22,827 nucleotides of DNA from Sva-07 sp964651825 (GTDB lineage: Bacteria; Actinomycetota; Acidimicrobiia; Acidimicrobiales; Ilumatobacteraceae), in assembly GCA_964651825.1 (NCBI GenBank), contig CAZYWK010000064.1, positions 1-22,827 on the forward strand, in the 5' to 3' direction. This document shows positions 1 to 8,335 of this stretch, piece by piece. Under the pieces are notes generated by a model, which was not told where the DNA came from, did not search any database, and saw nothing but the letters and a program-made list of their open reading frames with translations. The position numbers and the translations under genes were made by a program. Within the stretch, counting starts at the first letter, position 1. Each line of letters starts with the position of its first letter.

Positions 1-70
1 CCCCAGCGCGGATCACCACCGCGGCGTCGTCAGGCGGCTGTTCGGCGCGGAGCGGCAGTCCTCGGGTCAC
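1..70 (-). CDS. possible 5' end of an unidentified gene running off the left edge
   Basis: A GTG at 70-68 opens a minus-strand frame with no stop to the window edge, reading MTRGLPLRAEQPPDDAAVV and a few more residues. Six nucleotides upstream is TAGAAC (82-77), close to a TANNNT -10 box at the spacing seen for leaderless genes elsewhere in this window. A 7-bp inverted repeat (70-76 and 88-94) spans this putative promoter. Only 23 codons are visible, so no family can be named, and the call rests on start context alone. Confidence 0.3.
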   Translation of the reverse strand, partial: MTRGLPLRAEQPPDDAAVVIRAG

Positions 71-318
71 CGTTCGGTTCTATCCCACGAACGGAGAAGT
101 GAGCGCGCAGTCCCTTGACGCCTCCGTCATGTGAGCGGGGGACGCTCCGACAGTCGACGGCGAGACGGTGCGTCTCTTCCCAACCCCTTCCCAATTCCCA
201 CGGTCATTCACGGGTACTGGCGGTCACTCACGGGGTGTCGACTCGCACGATCGAGGAGTACGATTTCGCTTGAGCCAATAGGCAATGGCTTCGAACGAGA
301 TCGGTGTCGTCTGGGTTG
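71..318. other. gene-free stretch between the left-edge gene and the tRNA
   Basis: No convincing gene is seen here. Short frames present on either strand have arginine-rich, low-complexity translations typical of antisense reading in GC-rich DNA. The only structure noticed is two imperfect copies of a 14-nt sequence (CGGTCATTCACGGG at 201-214 and CGGTCACTCACGGG at 221-234) spaced by exactly 20 nt. The tRNA transcript runs into this region from the right; no hairpin with a T tract was found to end it. Confidence 0.5.
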
Positions 319-390
319 TGCCCTCGGAGAGATTCGAACTCCCGCACATGGTTCCGGAAACCAATGCTCTATCCCCTGAGCTACGAGGGC
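319..390 (-). tRNA. tRNA-Arg (anticodon CCG)
   Basis: The minus strand folds into a complete cloverleaf: a 7-bp acceptor GCCCTCG/CGAGGGC, a D arm GCTC/GAGC, an anticodon loop TTCCGGA with anticodon CCG at 357-355, a 4-nt variable loop, and a T arm GGGAG-TTCGAAT-CTCTC. The discriminator base is A and CCA is not encoded. The top anticodon-stem pair (27-43) is a U-U mismatch; the other four pairs are intact. CCG reads the common arginine codon CGG. A TAACGT -10-like hexamer lies at 406-401, ten nucleotides upstream, in the short gap after deoC on the same strand, so the tRNA may have its own promoter or be processed from a deoC transcript. Confidence 0.96.
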
Positions 391-423
391 GCGGATGACA
401 ACGTTAGCGGCCAACGACCGCGA

Positions 424-1152
424 TCATGTGGGCCGGATCACACCCAGCAGCACGTCGAGCAGGCCGGACGCGCCAAAGCGGAACGTCGACGGGGTTGCCC
501 AGCCGCTGCCCATGGTGCGGTCGGCCAGCGTCAGGTAGCCCACGGCGTCGTCGAACGTGCGGATCCCGCCGGACGGCTTGATCCCGACGGGGCGATCGGC
601 CGCGGCGATGGCCGCGAGCATCGTGGCGACGGCTGGGATCGTCGCGCCCGTGGGCGTCTTGCCGGTCGAGGTCTTGATGAAGTCGGCGCCCGCGGCGATG
701 GCAATGGTGGCGAGCTCGCTCACGAGCCGCTGGTCGCCGATCTCACCTGATTCGAGGATCACCTTGAGCGTCGATCCGGCGGCCGCCGCGCGCGTGGCGT
801 CGAGCAGGGCGGCCGCCCGGTGGGGGTCGCCGTCGAGCACCGCGCTCCATGGGATGACGACGTCGATCTCGTCGGCACCGGCGCCGAGCGCGCCGTCGGT
901 GAGCGCCACGACCTCGTCGACCGGATCCGCGCCGGACGGGAAGTTCACGACCGTGGCGACGCGGACGCCCGTGCCGTTGAGCGCCGACGCGCATCGGCCG
1001 ACGAACTCCGGCCACACGCACACCGCGGCGGTGCCGTGCTCGGCGGCTCGGGCACACAGGTCGTCGATGCCGTCGGGCCGGTGCGCGTCGTCGAGATCGG
1101 TCAGGTCGATGAGGGCGATGGCGCGGCGAGCGAACGCGGTGCGGTCGTCCAT
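424..1152 (-). CDS. deoC: deoxyribose-phosphate aldolase (DeoC), E. coli-type
   Basis: This 242-residue class I aldolase would cleave 2-deoxyribose-5-phosphate to glyceraldehyde-3-phosphate and acetaldehyde, the last step of deoxynucleoside breakdown in the cytoplasm. All catalytic landmarks are visible: Asp97 in DEIDVV, the Schiff-base Lys160 in FIKTSTGK and the second Lys192 in GIKPSGG. The N-terminal LIDLTDLDD and NFPSG motifs resemble the E. coli rather than the Bacillus branch. The frame is open further upstream, but the start chosen is the ATG at 1152, because the family begins here and a TACGGT -10 box (1165-1160) lies 7 nt ahead, indicating a leaderless mRNA. It diverges from the LacI-family gene; the operator between them lies about 100 bp from this start, so joint control is possible but unproven. 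Confidence 0.93.
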   Translation of the reverse strand: MDDRTAFARRAIALIDLTDLDDAHRPDGIDDLCARAAEHGTAAVCVWPEFVGRCASALNGTGVRVATVVNFPSGADPVDEVVALTDGALGAGADEIDVVIPWSAVLDGDPHRAAALLDATRAAAAGSTLKVILESGEIGDQRLVSELATIAIAAGADFIKTSTGKTPTGATIPAVATMLAAIAAADRPVGIKPSGGIRTFDDAVGYLTLADRTMGSGWATPSTFRFGASGLLDVLLGVIRPT

Positions 1153-1240
1153 AGCGCCGACCGTAGCCCCGCCACAGCCGGACGATGAGCGAAACCACCG
1201 GAGACGGCTTGGGATCTGGGTCATCGCGCAGCGGCTCCAC

Positions 1241-1269
1241 TGGACCGCCGGACTGTAAGCGCTTACACT
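1241..1269 (+). promoter_or_regulatory. promoter of the LacI-family regulator gene
   Basis: TGGACC (1241-1246) and TACACT (1264-1269) are separated by 17 nt and fit a housekeeping sigma promoter. The -10 hexamer overlaps the right half of the palindromic operator, so a bound repressor would block it. The start codon at 1298 is preceded by a purine-rich ribosome-binding region, GGGAGGGGAAGGG. Confidence 0.55.
1254..1267. promoter_or_regulatory. LacI-family operator O1 (autoregulatory)
   Basis: TGTAAGCGCTTACA is a perfect 14-bp palindrome centred on CG, the classic form of a LacI/GalR-family operator. It overlaps the regulator's own -10 box. A near-identical copy precedes the binding-protein gene and a variant precedes the ATPase gene. 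Confidence 0.85.
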
Positions 1270-1297
1270 GACCATCGGGAGGGGAAGGGCGACCACG

Positions 1298-2347
1298 ATG
1301 GACAACACGGCTCTGCGCCCCAGGCGCGCCACGATCGAGGACGTAGCGGCCGCCGCTGGCGTCTCCGTGGCCACCGTGAGCCGGGCCCTGCGCGGGCTGC
1401 CGAACGTCGCTCCGTCCACCCGCGACCGCGTCAGCGAGGTCGCTGCCGCCCTCAACTACCAGCCCGACCCAGCGGCCTCCCGGCTCGCCGCCGGGCGCAC
1501 CCGCACCGTGATCGTCCTCGTGCCCCATCTCAGCAGTTGGTACTTCTCCAACGTGGTGGCCGGGGCGGAGGCGATCTGCGCCGAAGCGGGCTACGACTTC
1601 ATGGTCGTCGGCGTCGGCAGCATCGCCGAATGCGCCCGCCTGCTCGACGAGTCGCATCACCTCGAGCGGCGCACCGACGGCGTCATCCTCGTCAACCTGT
1701 GCGCCACCGACGAGCAGGTGCGCTCGCTGCGCTCCCGCGGCGTCGCGCTGTCCACCGTCGGCACGATCGCCGACCGCAGCCCGTCGGTGCGGGTCGACGA
1801 CTACTCGATCGGCGTCATCGCCGCTGCTCACCTCGCCGGCCTCGGCCACCGGCGGATCGGGCTGATCTCCGGCGTGAGCAACGACCCGATGAACTTCGAC
1901 GTGCCCCGCCTGCGGCACGAAGGATTCGTCAACGGCCTGCGCCTCCACGCGCTCGCGCTCGACACCGACCTGATCGCGAGCGGCGACTTCGGGATCGAGG
2001 GCGGCCAGGAAGCGATGGCCACGCTGCTCGACGCCGACCCGCGCCCGACCGCGGTGTTCGCCATGTCCGACGAGATGGCCTTCGGGGCATTGATGGAGCT
2101 CGGCCAGCGAGGGCTCACCGCCGGGAACGAGGTGTCGCTCATCGGGGTCGACGACCACGAGTTCGCCAAGGTCGTCGGGCTGACCACGATCCGCCAGCAC
2201 GTCGCCGCGCAGGGCGCAGCGGCCGCCCGTGCCCTCGTCGACACGATGCTCGGCGACTCCACCACCGCCGGCGTGACCCGCGCCGTCGACTCGCCGATCG
2301 ACCTGCTGGTGCGGACCACCACCGGGCCCGTCGACACGAACACTTGA
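1298..2347 (+). CDS. LacI/GalR-family transcriptional regulator of the sugar transporter
   Basis: This 349-residue protein has a LacI-type helix-turn-helix at residues 12-33 (TIEDVAAAAGVSVATVSRAL), a hinge-helix region near residue 60 (ASRLAAGRT) and a periplasmic-binding-protein-like effector domain from about residue 68 to the end (typical elements: VDDYSIG, LGHRRIGLISG, AVFAMSDEMAFGAL, SLIGVDDHEFA). In this family a sugar or sugar phosphate releases the repressor from DNA. The ATG has a strong upstream GGGAGGGG. It lies just upstream of the binding-protein gene and three palindromes that fit LacI-family operators are nearby, so it most likely represses itself and the transporter genes. The effector cannot be read from the sequence. 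Confidence 0.93.
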   Translation: MDNTALRPRRATIEDVAAAAGVSVATVSRALRGLPNVAPSTRDRVSEVAAALNYQPDPAASRLAAGRTRTVIVLVPHLSSWYFSNVVAGAEAICAEAGYDFMVVGVGSIAECARLLDESHHLERRTDGVILVNLCATDEQVRSLRSRGVALSTVGTIADRSPSVRVDDYSIGVIAAAHLAGLGHRRIGLISGVSNDPMNFDVPRLRHEGFVNGLRLHALALDTDLIASGDFGIEGGQEAMATLLDADPRPTAVFAMSDEMAFGALMELGQRGLTAGNEVSLIGVDDHEFAKVVGLTTIRQHVAAQGAAAARALVDTMLGDSTTAGVTRAVDSPIDLLVRTTTGPVDTNT

Positions 2348-2363
2348 CGTGCACCGCCGGATA

Positions 2364-2377
2364 TGTAAGCGTTTACA
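2364..2377. promoter_or_regulatory. LacI-family operator O2, upstream of the binding-protein gene
   Basis: TGTAAGCGTTTACA differs from O1 at one base and is an otherwise perfect palindrome. It lies 48 nt before the start of the solute-binding protein and 17 nt after the regulator's stop. A TTGACG (2344-2349) overlapping the regulator's stop codon could be a -35 element, but no clear -10 was assigned. A 7-bp hairpin (AGCCGAC/GTCGGCT, 2380-2400) follows directly and would lie in the 5' leader. Confidence 0.82.
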
Positions 2378-2425
2378 GCAGCCGACCGAGTCAGTCGGCT
2401 TCCAACCATGAGGGGGAGGACCCAA

Positions 2426-3802
2426 ATGAGAAGGCAATGGCTGAAGCTGGCCGCCGTCCCGATCGCGCTGTCACTCGTTGCCGCAGCCTGCGGTAGCGAC
2501 GACGACAGCGGATCCGACAGCGACACCGGTACCGAGGCTGACGGCACGACCGCGCCGGCGGGAACCACTGGCGAGGCGACCGGCGACTTCGGCGGCGCGA
2601 CCGTCACGATCACCGGGCCCGAGCGTGACGACCCGTCGATCGCCGCGGTCTCCGACACGCTCCAGGCGTTCGGCGACACCGTCGGCATCACCATCGAGTA
2701 CTCCGGTGACGCCGACTGGGAGACGAACATCAAGACCCAGGTCGAGGGCGGCAACCCGCCGAGCATCGGCATCTTCCCGCAGCCGGGCCTGCTCCAGGAC
2801 TTCGCCGCTGACGGTTCGATCGTTCCCCTCGACGCCGCGGCCGACGCCGCCGTCGACGAGAACTGGGCCGAGGGCTTCCAGCTCGACGGTCAGTACGACG
2901 GCGTGCAGTACGGCGTCCCGGTGAAGACCGACCTCAAGTCGCTCGTCTGGTACGTGCCGAGCGCGTTCGAGGAGGCCGGCTACGAAGTGCCGACCACGTT
3001 CGACGAGTTCACCGCCCTGATCGACCAGATCAAGGCCGACGGCAACGGCAAGCCGCTGTGTGTCGGCATCGAATCGGGTGGCGCCACCGGGTGGCCGTTC
3101 ACCGACTGGGTCGAAGAGATGGTGCTCCGTCAGTCCGGCGGCGACGTCTACGACCAGTGGGTGAAGCACGAGATCCCGTTCAGCGACCCGCAGATCACCG
3201 AGGCGATGCAGACCGTCATCGATCTCTGGAGCGAGGACAACGTCTACGCCTCGGGTGGCTCGATCGCCGCCACCGCGTTCCAGGACAACGGCCAGCCGCT
3301 GCTCGACGGCGACTGCTGGATGCACCGTCAGGCGAACTTCTTCGCCGGGCTGTTCCCGGAGGGCACGACGTTCGCCGACGGCGAGCCGGGCTCGGTCGAG
3401 ACCTTCTACTTCCCGGACATCAACGGCGACAAGCCGGTGCTCACCGCCGGCACGTTCGCAGCCGCGTTCAGCGACGACCCGGCGGCGATGGCCGTGCTCG
3501 CCTACATGGCAACCGGCGACTACGCCTCCAAGCGCCAGGCGGCCCAGACCGCTGAGCTCGGTGGTGCACTGTCCGGCTTCCTGTCGGCCGCTCAGAACCA
3601 GGATCCGAGCGTCTACCAGCCGCTCGAACAACAGTTCCTGGAGATCCTGACCACCTCCGACCTGGCCCGCTTCGACGCCTCCGACCTGATGCCCGCCGTC
3701 GTCGGCGCCGGGACGTTCTGGACCGAGGGGGTGTCGCTCGTGAACGGCGACATCACCGTCGAGGAAGCCGCCGCGAACATCGACGCCTCCTGGCCGAGTT
3801 GA
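2426..3802 (+). CDS. carbohydrate ABC transporter solute-binding lipoprotein (CUT1 type)
   Basis: This 458-residue extracytoplasmic binding protein would capture a sugar or oligosaccharide for the permeases that follow. It starts with a lipoprotein signal peptide (MRRQWLK, then a hydrophobic stretch) with lipobox VAAAC and lipidated Cys22, followed by an Asp/Ser/Thr/Gly-rich tether to about residue 55. The mature part has the family-1 solute-binding pattern (ETNIKTQVEGGNPPSIGIF, YGVPVKTDLKSLVWY, PTTFDEFTALIDQI). The ATG at 2426 is chosen over the in-frame ATG at 2408 because GGGGGAGGA lies between them at the right spacing and the signal peptide then begins MRRQ. Its resemblance, and that of its permeases, to alpha-glucoside transporters of the AglEFG type is a judgement from sequence feel, so the substrate is unproven. 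Confidence 0.9.
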   Translation: MRRQWLKLAAVPIALSLVAAACGSDDDSGSDSDTGTEADGTTAPAGTTGEATGDFGGATVTITGPERDDPSIAAVSDTLQAFGDTVGITIEYSGDADWETNIKTQVEGGNPPSIGIFPQPGLLQDFAADGSIVPLDAAADAAVDENWAEGFQLDGQYDGVQYGVPVKTDLKSLVWYVPSAFEEAGYEVPTTFDEFTALIDQIKADGNGKPLCVGIESGGATGWPFTDWVEEMVLRQSGGDVYDQWVKHEIPFSDPQITEAMQTVIDLWSEDNVYASGGSIAATAFQDNGQPLLDGDCWMHRQANFFAGLFPEGTTFADGEPGSVETFYFPDINGDKPVLTAGTFAAAFSDDPAAMAVLAYMATGDYASKRQAAQTAELGGALSGFLSAAQNQDPSVYQPLEQQFLEILTTSDLARFDASDLMPAVVGAGTFWTEGVSLVNGDITVEEAAANIDASWPS

Positions 3803-3857
3803 CCCGGTCGGATTGAACCGGTCGTGAGCTGACTCGTCGGCTCACGTCACATCGAAC

Positions 3858-3896
3858 GGGGCACTGGCACTACGGTGTCAGTGCCCCGTCGCTTTT
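3858..3896 (+). terminator. strong hairpin between binding-protein and permease genes
   Basis: GGGGCACTGGCAC (3858-3870) pairs with GTGTCAGTGCCCC (3875-3887) across a TACG loop, a 13-bp stem with one G-U pair, followed by CGCTTTT. Two smaller hairpins precede it (CCGGT/ACCGG at about 3804-3821 and GTGAGC/GCTCAC at 3824-3845). It probably causes partial termination or 3'-end protection, giving more binding protein than permease, a common arrangement in such operons. Confidence 0.7.
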
Positions 3897-3921
3897 CGTG
3901 GAGACGGCGGCAAGGGGGAAC

Positions 3922-5985
3922 ATGGAGACACTCGAACAGCTGGCGGGGGTCGACGAAGGGGCAGGCCCGGCGATCGACGACCCGATGGGACGGCCACCCG
4001 GCACGACGCGCCGTCGGATACAGATCGCGCTGTCGATATTGCTCGCCGCGGGCCTCGTCTACTGGTGCTTCGTCGAGCCGAAGATCTTCACGACGGTGCT
4101 CACCATTGCGGTCGCCGTCGGCCTCACCGCGGCGATCTGGGTCGGCGCCAACCTGCTGTTCGACCAGGTGCGGTACCGCTGGACCCGCTTCAGCGTGCTC
4201 GCGTTCGGCGCGCTCGGCGCCCTGTACGGCGTCGTCCTGCACGGCAACCACCTCACAGTCGGCTCGGGTCGCGGGTTCCTCACCTGGGTGATCGGGCCGC
4301 TCGTCGGATTCCTCGCGTTCGGTGTGATCGCCGGGGCGCTCGCGCTCACCGACGATCCGGCCCGCCGCCGGGCGATCGGGCTCGGCGGATCGGTGGCGAT
4401 CGGCGTCGGCACCGCGTGCATCATCCGCGGCATCTACCAGCCCGAGCTCGACGTCGTGGCCACGATCGTGTACACCGCGGTCGGCGTGGCCGTCGGAGCG
4501 GGCCTGAGCCTGCTGCGCAAACGCCCGCCGGTCGACGGCGCCCTGACCGGCGCAGCGATCGGCTGGATCGTCGGCGCCTGGGGCGGCGCCGACCTGGGTG
4601 CCGGAAACCTCTTCACCACGCTGATCGCGTGCGTCGTCCCCGCCGTGTTGATCGGGCTCCGGCTCGGCCGATCGTCCAATCCCGGGTACGCGTCGAGGGT
4701 GCGGATCGACGACAACTCCCGCGCCGTGATCTTCATCGGCCCCGCGGTGCTGTTCATCCTGGTGATGCTCGTCATCCCGACGATCCGCACGTTCTACCTG
4801 TCGCTGTACGACAAGTCGTCGGTCGACTTCGTCGGCGCCGACAACTACAAAGCGGTGTTCACGAACAAGACGAGCTTCGACGCGTCGAACTGGACGAACA
4901 TGTTCACCAGCTTCCCGTTCATCGTCGGCGTGATCCTCCTCGCCATCGCCGCCGTCGTGGCCGTGGCGATGAAGAAGCGGACGGGTCGAGCCCTCGAGCT
5001 CGGCAATGCCACCGGCGCCCCGCTCGTCGTGGGGGTGCTCCTCGTCTGTTTCGGTGTGTTCACCGCGCTGCGCGGCACGCTGATCAACAACCTGTGGTGG
5101 GTCGTCACGGTGACGTTCCTGTCGACCGCACTCGGCCTGGCGGTCGCCGTGCTTGCCGACAACCGCGGTGGCGAGCGCGCCGCCAAGTCGCTGATCTTCA
5201 TGCCGATGGCGATCTCGCTCGTCGGCGCGTCGGTCATCTGGCGGTTCGTCTACGCGGCTCGCGACGTGAACAGCGAGCAGACGGGAATCCTCAATCGGAT
5301 CTGGATCGCGATCGGATCGCTCTCGACCGGGTCCGGGTTGCCGACGTTCATCGCGACCGCGATCATCTTCCTGCTGCTCGTTCTGGCGATGGCCTTCCTC
5401 GCGAAGGCGCTCGTCGCCCGCCGATGGTCCGCGGCGGTGATGCCGGGCGTGATGACCATTCTGCTCGGCTGGCTGTTCGTCCGCTTTGCCGGCATCGTCG
5501 GTGACGGCATGGGCGGCTTCAAGATCAACAGTGAAGGCGAGGCCGTGCCGGCCACGGTGCTGTTCGTCCAGGAGTCGCCGTACAACAACTTCTGGTTGAT
5601 GATCATCCTGATCTGGATCCAGGTCGGATTCTCGATGGTCATCCTGTCGGCCGCGATCAAGGCCGTGCCGACCGAACTGATCGAAGCGGCCAAGATCGAC
5701 GGGGCCACCGACAGTCAGGTGTTCTGGCGGGTCACATTGCCCCAGATCGGCACCACGATCGGTGTCGTGGTCACCACGCTCGTCGTGCTCGTGATGAAGG
5801 TGTTCGACATCGTCAAGGTCGTCACGAACGGCAACTTCGGCACCCAGGTGCTCGCCAACAACATGTACGACGAGGCCTTCAAGTTCACCAACCGGGGGCT
5901 CGGCGCCGCACTCGCCATGATCATCTTCTTCTCGGTGCTGCCAGTCATGTACTACAACATCCGCAAGATGCGTCGGGAGGCCTGA
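3922..5985 (+). CDS. sugar ABC transporter permease 1 (MalF-like) with extra membrane domain
   Basis: This 687-residue integral membrane protein is more than twice the usual size for its family. Residues about 30-250 form an extra, Ala/Gly/Val-rich block with roughly seven hydrophobic segments and no recognised motif. The canonical permease begins near residue 268 (FIGPAVLFILVMLVIP...FYLSLYDK) and ends with the EAA loop at 585-607 (ELIEAAKIDGAT...VTLP), which docks on the ATPase. Two further hydrophobic insertions sit inside the permease part (about 330-385 and 475-530). The start is the ATG at 3922, behind AAGGGGG; an in-frame GTG at 3898 lies inside the terminator's downstream stretch and lacks a ribosome site. 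It is followed after 3 nt by permease 2, so translation is probably coupled. The C-terminal part resembles AglF-type alpha-glucoside permeases (inference). Confidence 0.9.
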   Translation: METLEQLAGVDEGAGPAIDDPMGRPPGTTRRRIQIALSILLAAGLVYWCFVEPKIFTTVLTIAVAVGLTAAIWVGANLLFDQVRYRWTRFSVLAFGALGALYGVVLHGNHLTVGSGRGFLTWVIGPLVGFLAFGVIAGALALTDDPARRRAIGLGGSVAIGVGTACIIRGIYQPELDVVATIVYTAVGVAVGAGLSLLRKRPPVDGALTGAAIGWIVGAWGGADLGAGNLFTTLIACVVPAVLIGLRLGRSSNPGYASRVRIDDNSRAVIFIGPAVLFILVMLVIPTIRTFYLSLYDKSSVDFVGADNYKAVFTNKTSFDASNWTNMFTSFPFIVGVILLAIAAVVAVAMKKRTGRALELGNATGAPLVVGVLLVCFGVFTALRGTLINNLWWVVTVTFLSTALGLAVAVLADNRGGERAAKSLIFMPMAISLVGASVIWRFVYAARDVNSEQTGILNRIWIAIGSLSTGSGLPTFIATAIIFLLLVLAMAFLAKALVARRWSAAVMPGVMTILLGWLFVRFAGIVGDGMGGFKINSEGEAVPATVLFVQESPYNNFWLMIILIWIQVGFSMVILSAAIKAVPTELIEAAKIDGATDSQVFWRVTLPQIGTTIGVVVTTLVVLVMKVFDIVKVVTNGNFGTQVLANNMYDEAFKFTNRGLGAALAMIIFFSVLPVMYYNIRKMRREA

Positions 5986-5988
5986 GCG

Positions 5989-6978
5989 ATGGCCGTCACC
6001 ACCCCACTCACCGGCAGCGATCTCCAGAACCAGCCGAGCAGCGGCGAGGTCATGGGCAGCGGCGGACGCCGCCCGAGCCCTATCGACCGTGTCTACGGAT
6101 TCGTCCGGGCGATCCCCACCATCGTGTTGTGGCTCATCGTGGTCGTCTGGAGCATCCCGACGCTCGGGCTGTTCGTCAACTCGTGGCGTTCACGCGATGC
6201 CCAGCGCGGCAGCGGTTGGTGGAACGTCGGGCTCGACGACCTCACCAAGGAGAACTACGACACGATCTTCGGCGCCCGCAACGGGCTCGGCAACTCCCTG
6301 CTCAACTCCGCGGCGATCGCGCTGCCGGCCACGATCATCCCGATCGCGTTCGCCGCGTTCGCCGCCTACGGCTTCGCGTGGATCGACTTCAAGGGGCGCA
6401 AGCCGCTGTTCATCGGAACGGTGGCGCTGCTCGCGATCCCGTTGCAGGTCGCGCTGATCCCGTTGCTCCAGCTCTACGTGAACGGCGCCAAGTTCACGAT
6501 CCCCGGCATCGACAAGACGATCACACTGATCCCCGACCTCGACCTCGCCGGCACCACCACGGCGACGTGGATCACCCACATCGGCTTCGCCATGCCGTTC
6601 GCCATCTTCCTGCTGCACAACTACATCAGCGGGTTGCCGAAGGATCTGTTCGAGGCGGCGCGCATCGATGGCGCCAATCACTTCACGATCTTCTGGCGCC
6701 TCGTGCTGCCGCTGTCGGTGCCGGCGCTGGCGTCGTTCGCCATCTTCCAGTTCCTGTGGACGTGGAACGACTACCTGGTGGCGAACACGATGATCGGCGC
6801 CAACGTGCGGGCGCAGCCGACCACGGTGCTGATCGCCAACCTCGCCGGCGACTTCGGCAAGAACGAGCACCTGTTGCCCGCTGCGGCGTTCGTGCAGGCG
6901 TTCATCCCGCTGCTCGTGTTCTTCGCCCTCCAGCGCTACTTCGTGCGCGGCATCCTCGCCGGCTCCGTCAAGGGCTGA
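5989..6978 (+). CDS. sugar ABC transporter permease 2 (MalG-like)
   Basis: This 329-residue inner-membrane permease is the partner of the preceding gene. It has a short polar N-terminus, a first membrane span at about residues 35-60, a periplasmic loop, and then the core spans. The EAA motif is at 219-241 (DLFEAARIDGANH...FWRLVLPL), followed by the typical FLWTWNDYLVA segment; the end, RYFVRGILAGSVKG, is characteristic of MalG-type CUT1 permeases. The ribosome site CGGGAGG lies within the last codons of permease 1, and only 3 nt separate the genes. It converges with the ATPase gene across a tandem repeat. Confidence 0.93.
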   Translation: MAVTTPLTGSDLQNQPSSGEVMGSGGRRPSPIDRVYGFVRAIPTIVLWLIVVVWSIPTLGLFVNSWRSRDAQRGSGWWNVGLDDLTKENYDTIFGARNGLGNSLLNSAAIALPATIIPIAFAAFAAYGFAWIDFKGRKPLFIGTVALLAIPLQVALIPLLQLYVNGAKFTIPGIDKTITLIPDLDLAGTTTATWITHIGFAMPFAIFLLHNYISGLPKDLFEAARIDGANHFTIFWRLVLPLSVPALASFAIFQFLWTWNDYLVANTMIGANVRAQPTTVLIANLAGDFGKNEHLLPAAAFVQAFIPLLVFFALQRYFVRGILAGSVKG

Positions 6979-6980
6979 CC

Positions 6981-7047
6981 CGTTCGTTCTGGCCCCGTCC
7001 CCAAACGCACGGGTCGTTCGTTCTGGCCCCGTCCCCAAACGCACGGG
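6981..7047. repeat. tandem direct repeat (2 x 33 bp, period 34) between convergent genes
   Basis: Two identical 33-nt copies at 6981-7013 and 7015-7047 begin CGTTCGTTCTGGCCCCGTCC and end ACGCACGGG. Each copy can form a small hairpin (CCCCGT/ACGGG(G) around a 10-nt loop), and the 3' arm of copy 1 can also pair with the 5' arm of copy 2. They fill most of the 85-bp space between the stop codons of permease 2 and the ATPase. The repeat could be a bidirectional termination region or an interspersed genomic repeat. Confidence 0.85.
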
Positions 7048-7063
7048 GTTGGTGGTCGAGCGG

Positions 7064-8227
<1,164 letters not shown>

Positions 8228-8249
8228 GAATCCCCTCCTGCTGGTCCCC

Positions 8250-8263
8250 TGAAAGCGCTTTCA
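8250..8263. promoter_or_regulatory. LacI-family operator O3, upstream of the ATPase gene
   Basis: TGAAAGCGCTTTCA is a perfect palindrome with the same centre as O1 and O2 but with A instead of T at the third position. A -10 box TAGGTT on the minus strand ends at the operator's first base, placing the likely transcription start inside the operator, a typical repressor position. Whether the same regulator reads it, or a paralogue elsewhere, cannot be decided here. Confidence 0.8.
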
Positions 8264-8335
8264 ACCTAGCCCATCGGTAGCGACGGGCGGTGGGGCCAGG
8301 CCGCTTACCCCCGCCAGCCGGTAGCGTCGCGGGCC

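Noticed and set aside
201..234. Two 14-nt near-repeats 20 nt apart
   Set aside because: Only two imperfect copies with no associated gene; too weak for a regulatory or CRISPR claim.
131..379. Short plus-strand frame running into the tRNA
   Set aside because: It overlaps a certain tRNA gene on the other strand and has no ribosome site or recognisable sequence.
1153..1455. Upstream extension of the deoC frame
   Set aside because: The extra 101 residues do not belong to the family, overlap the divergent regulator gene and its operator, and a good leaderless start exists at 1152.
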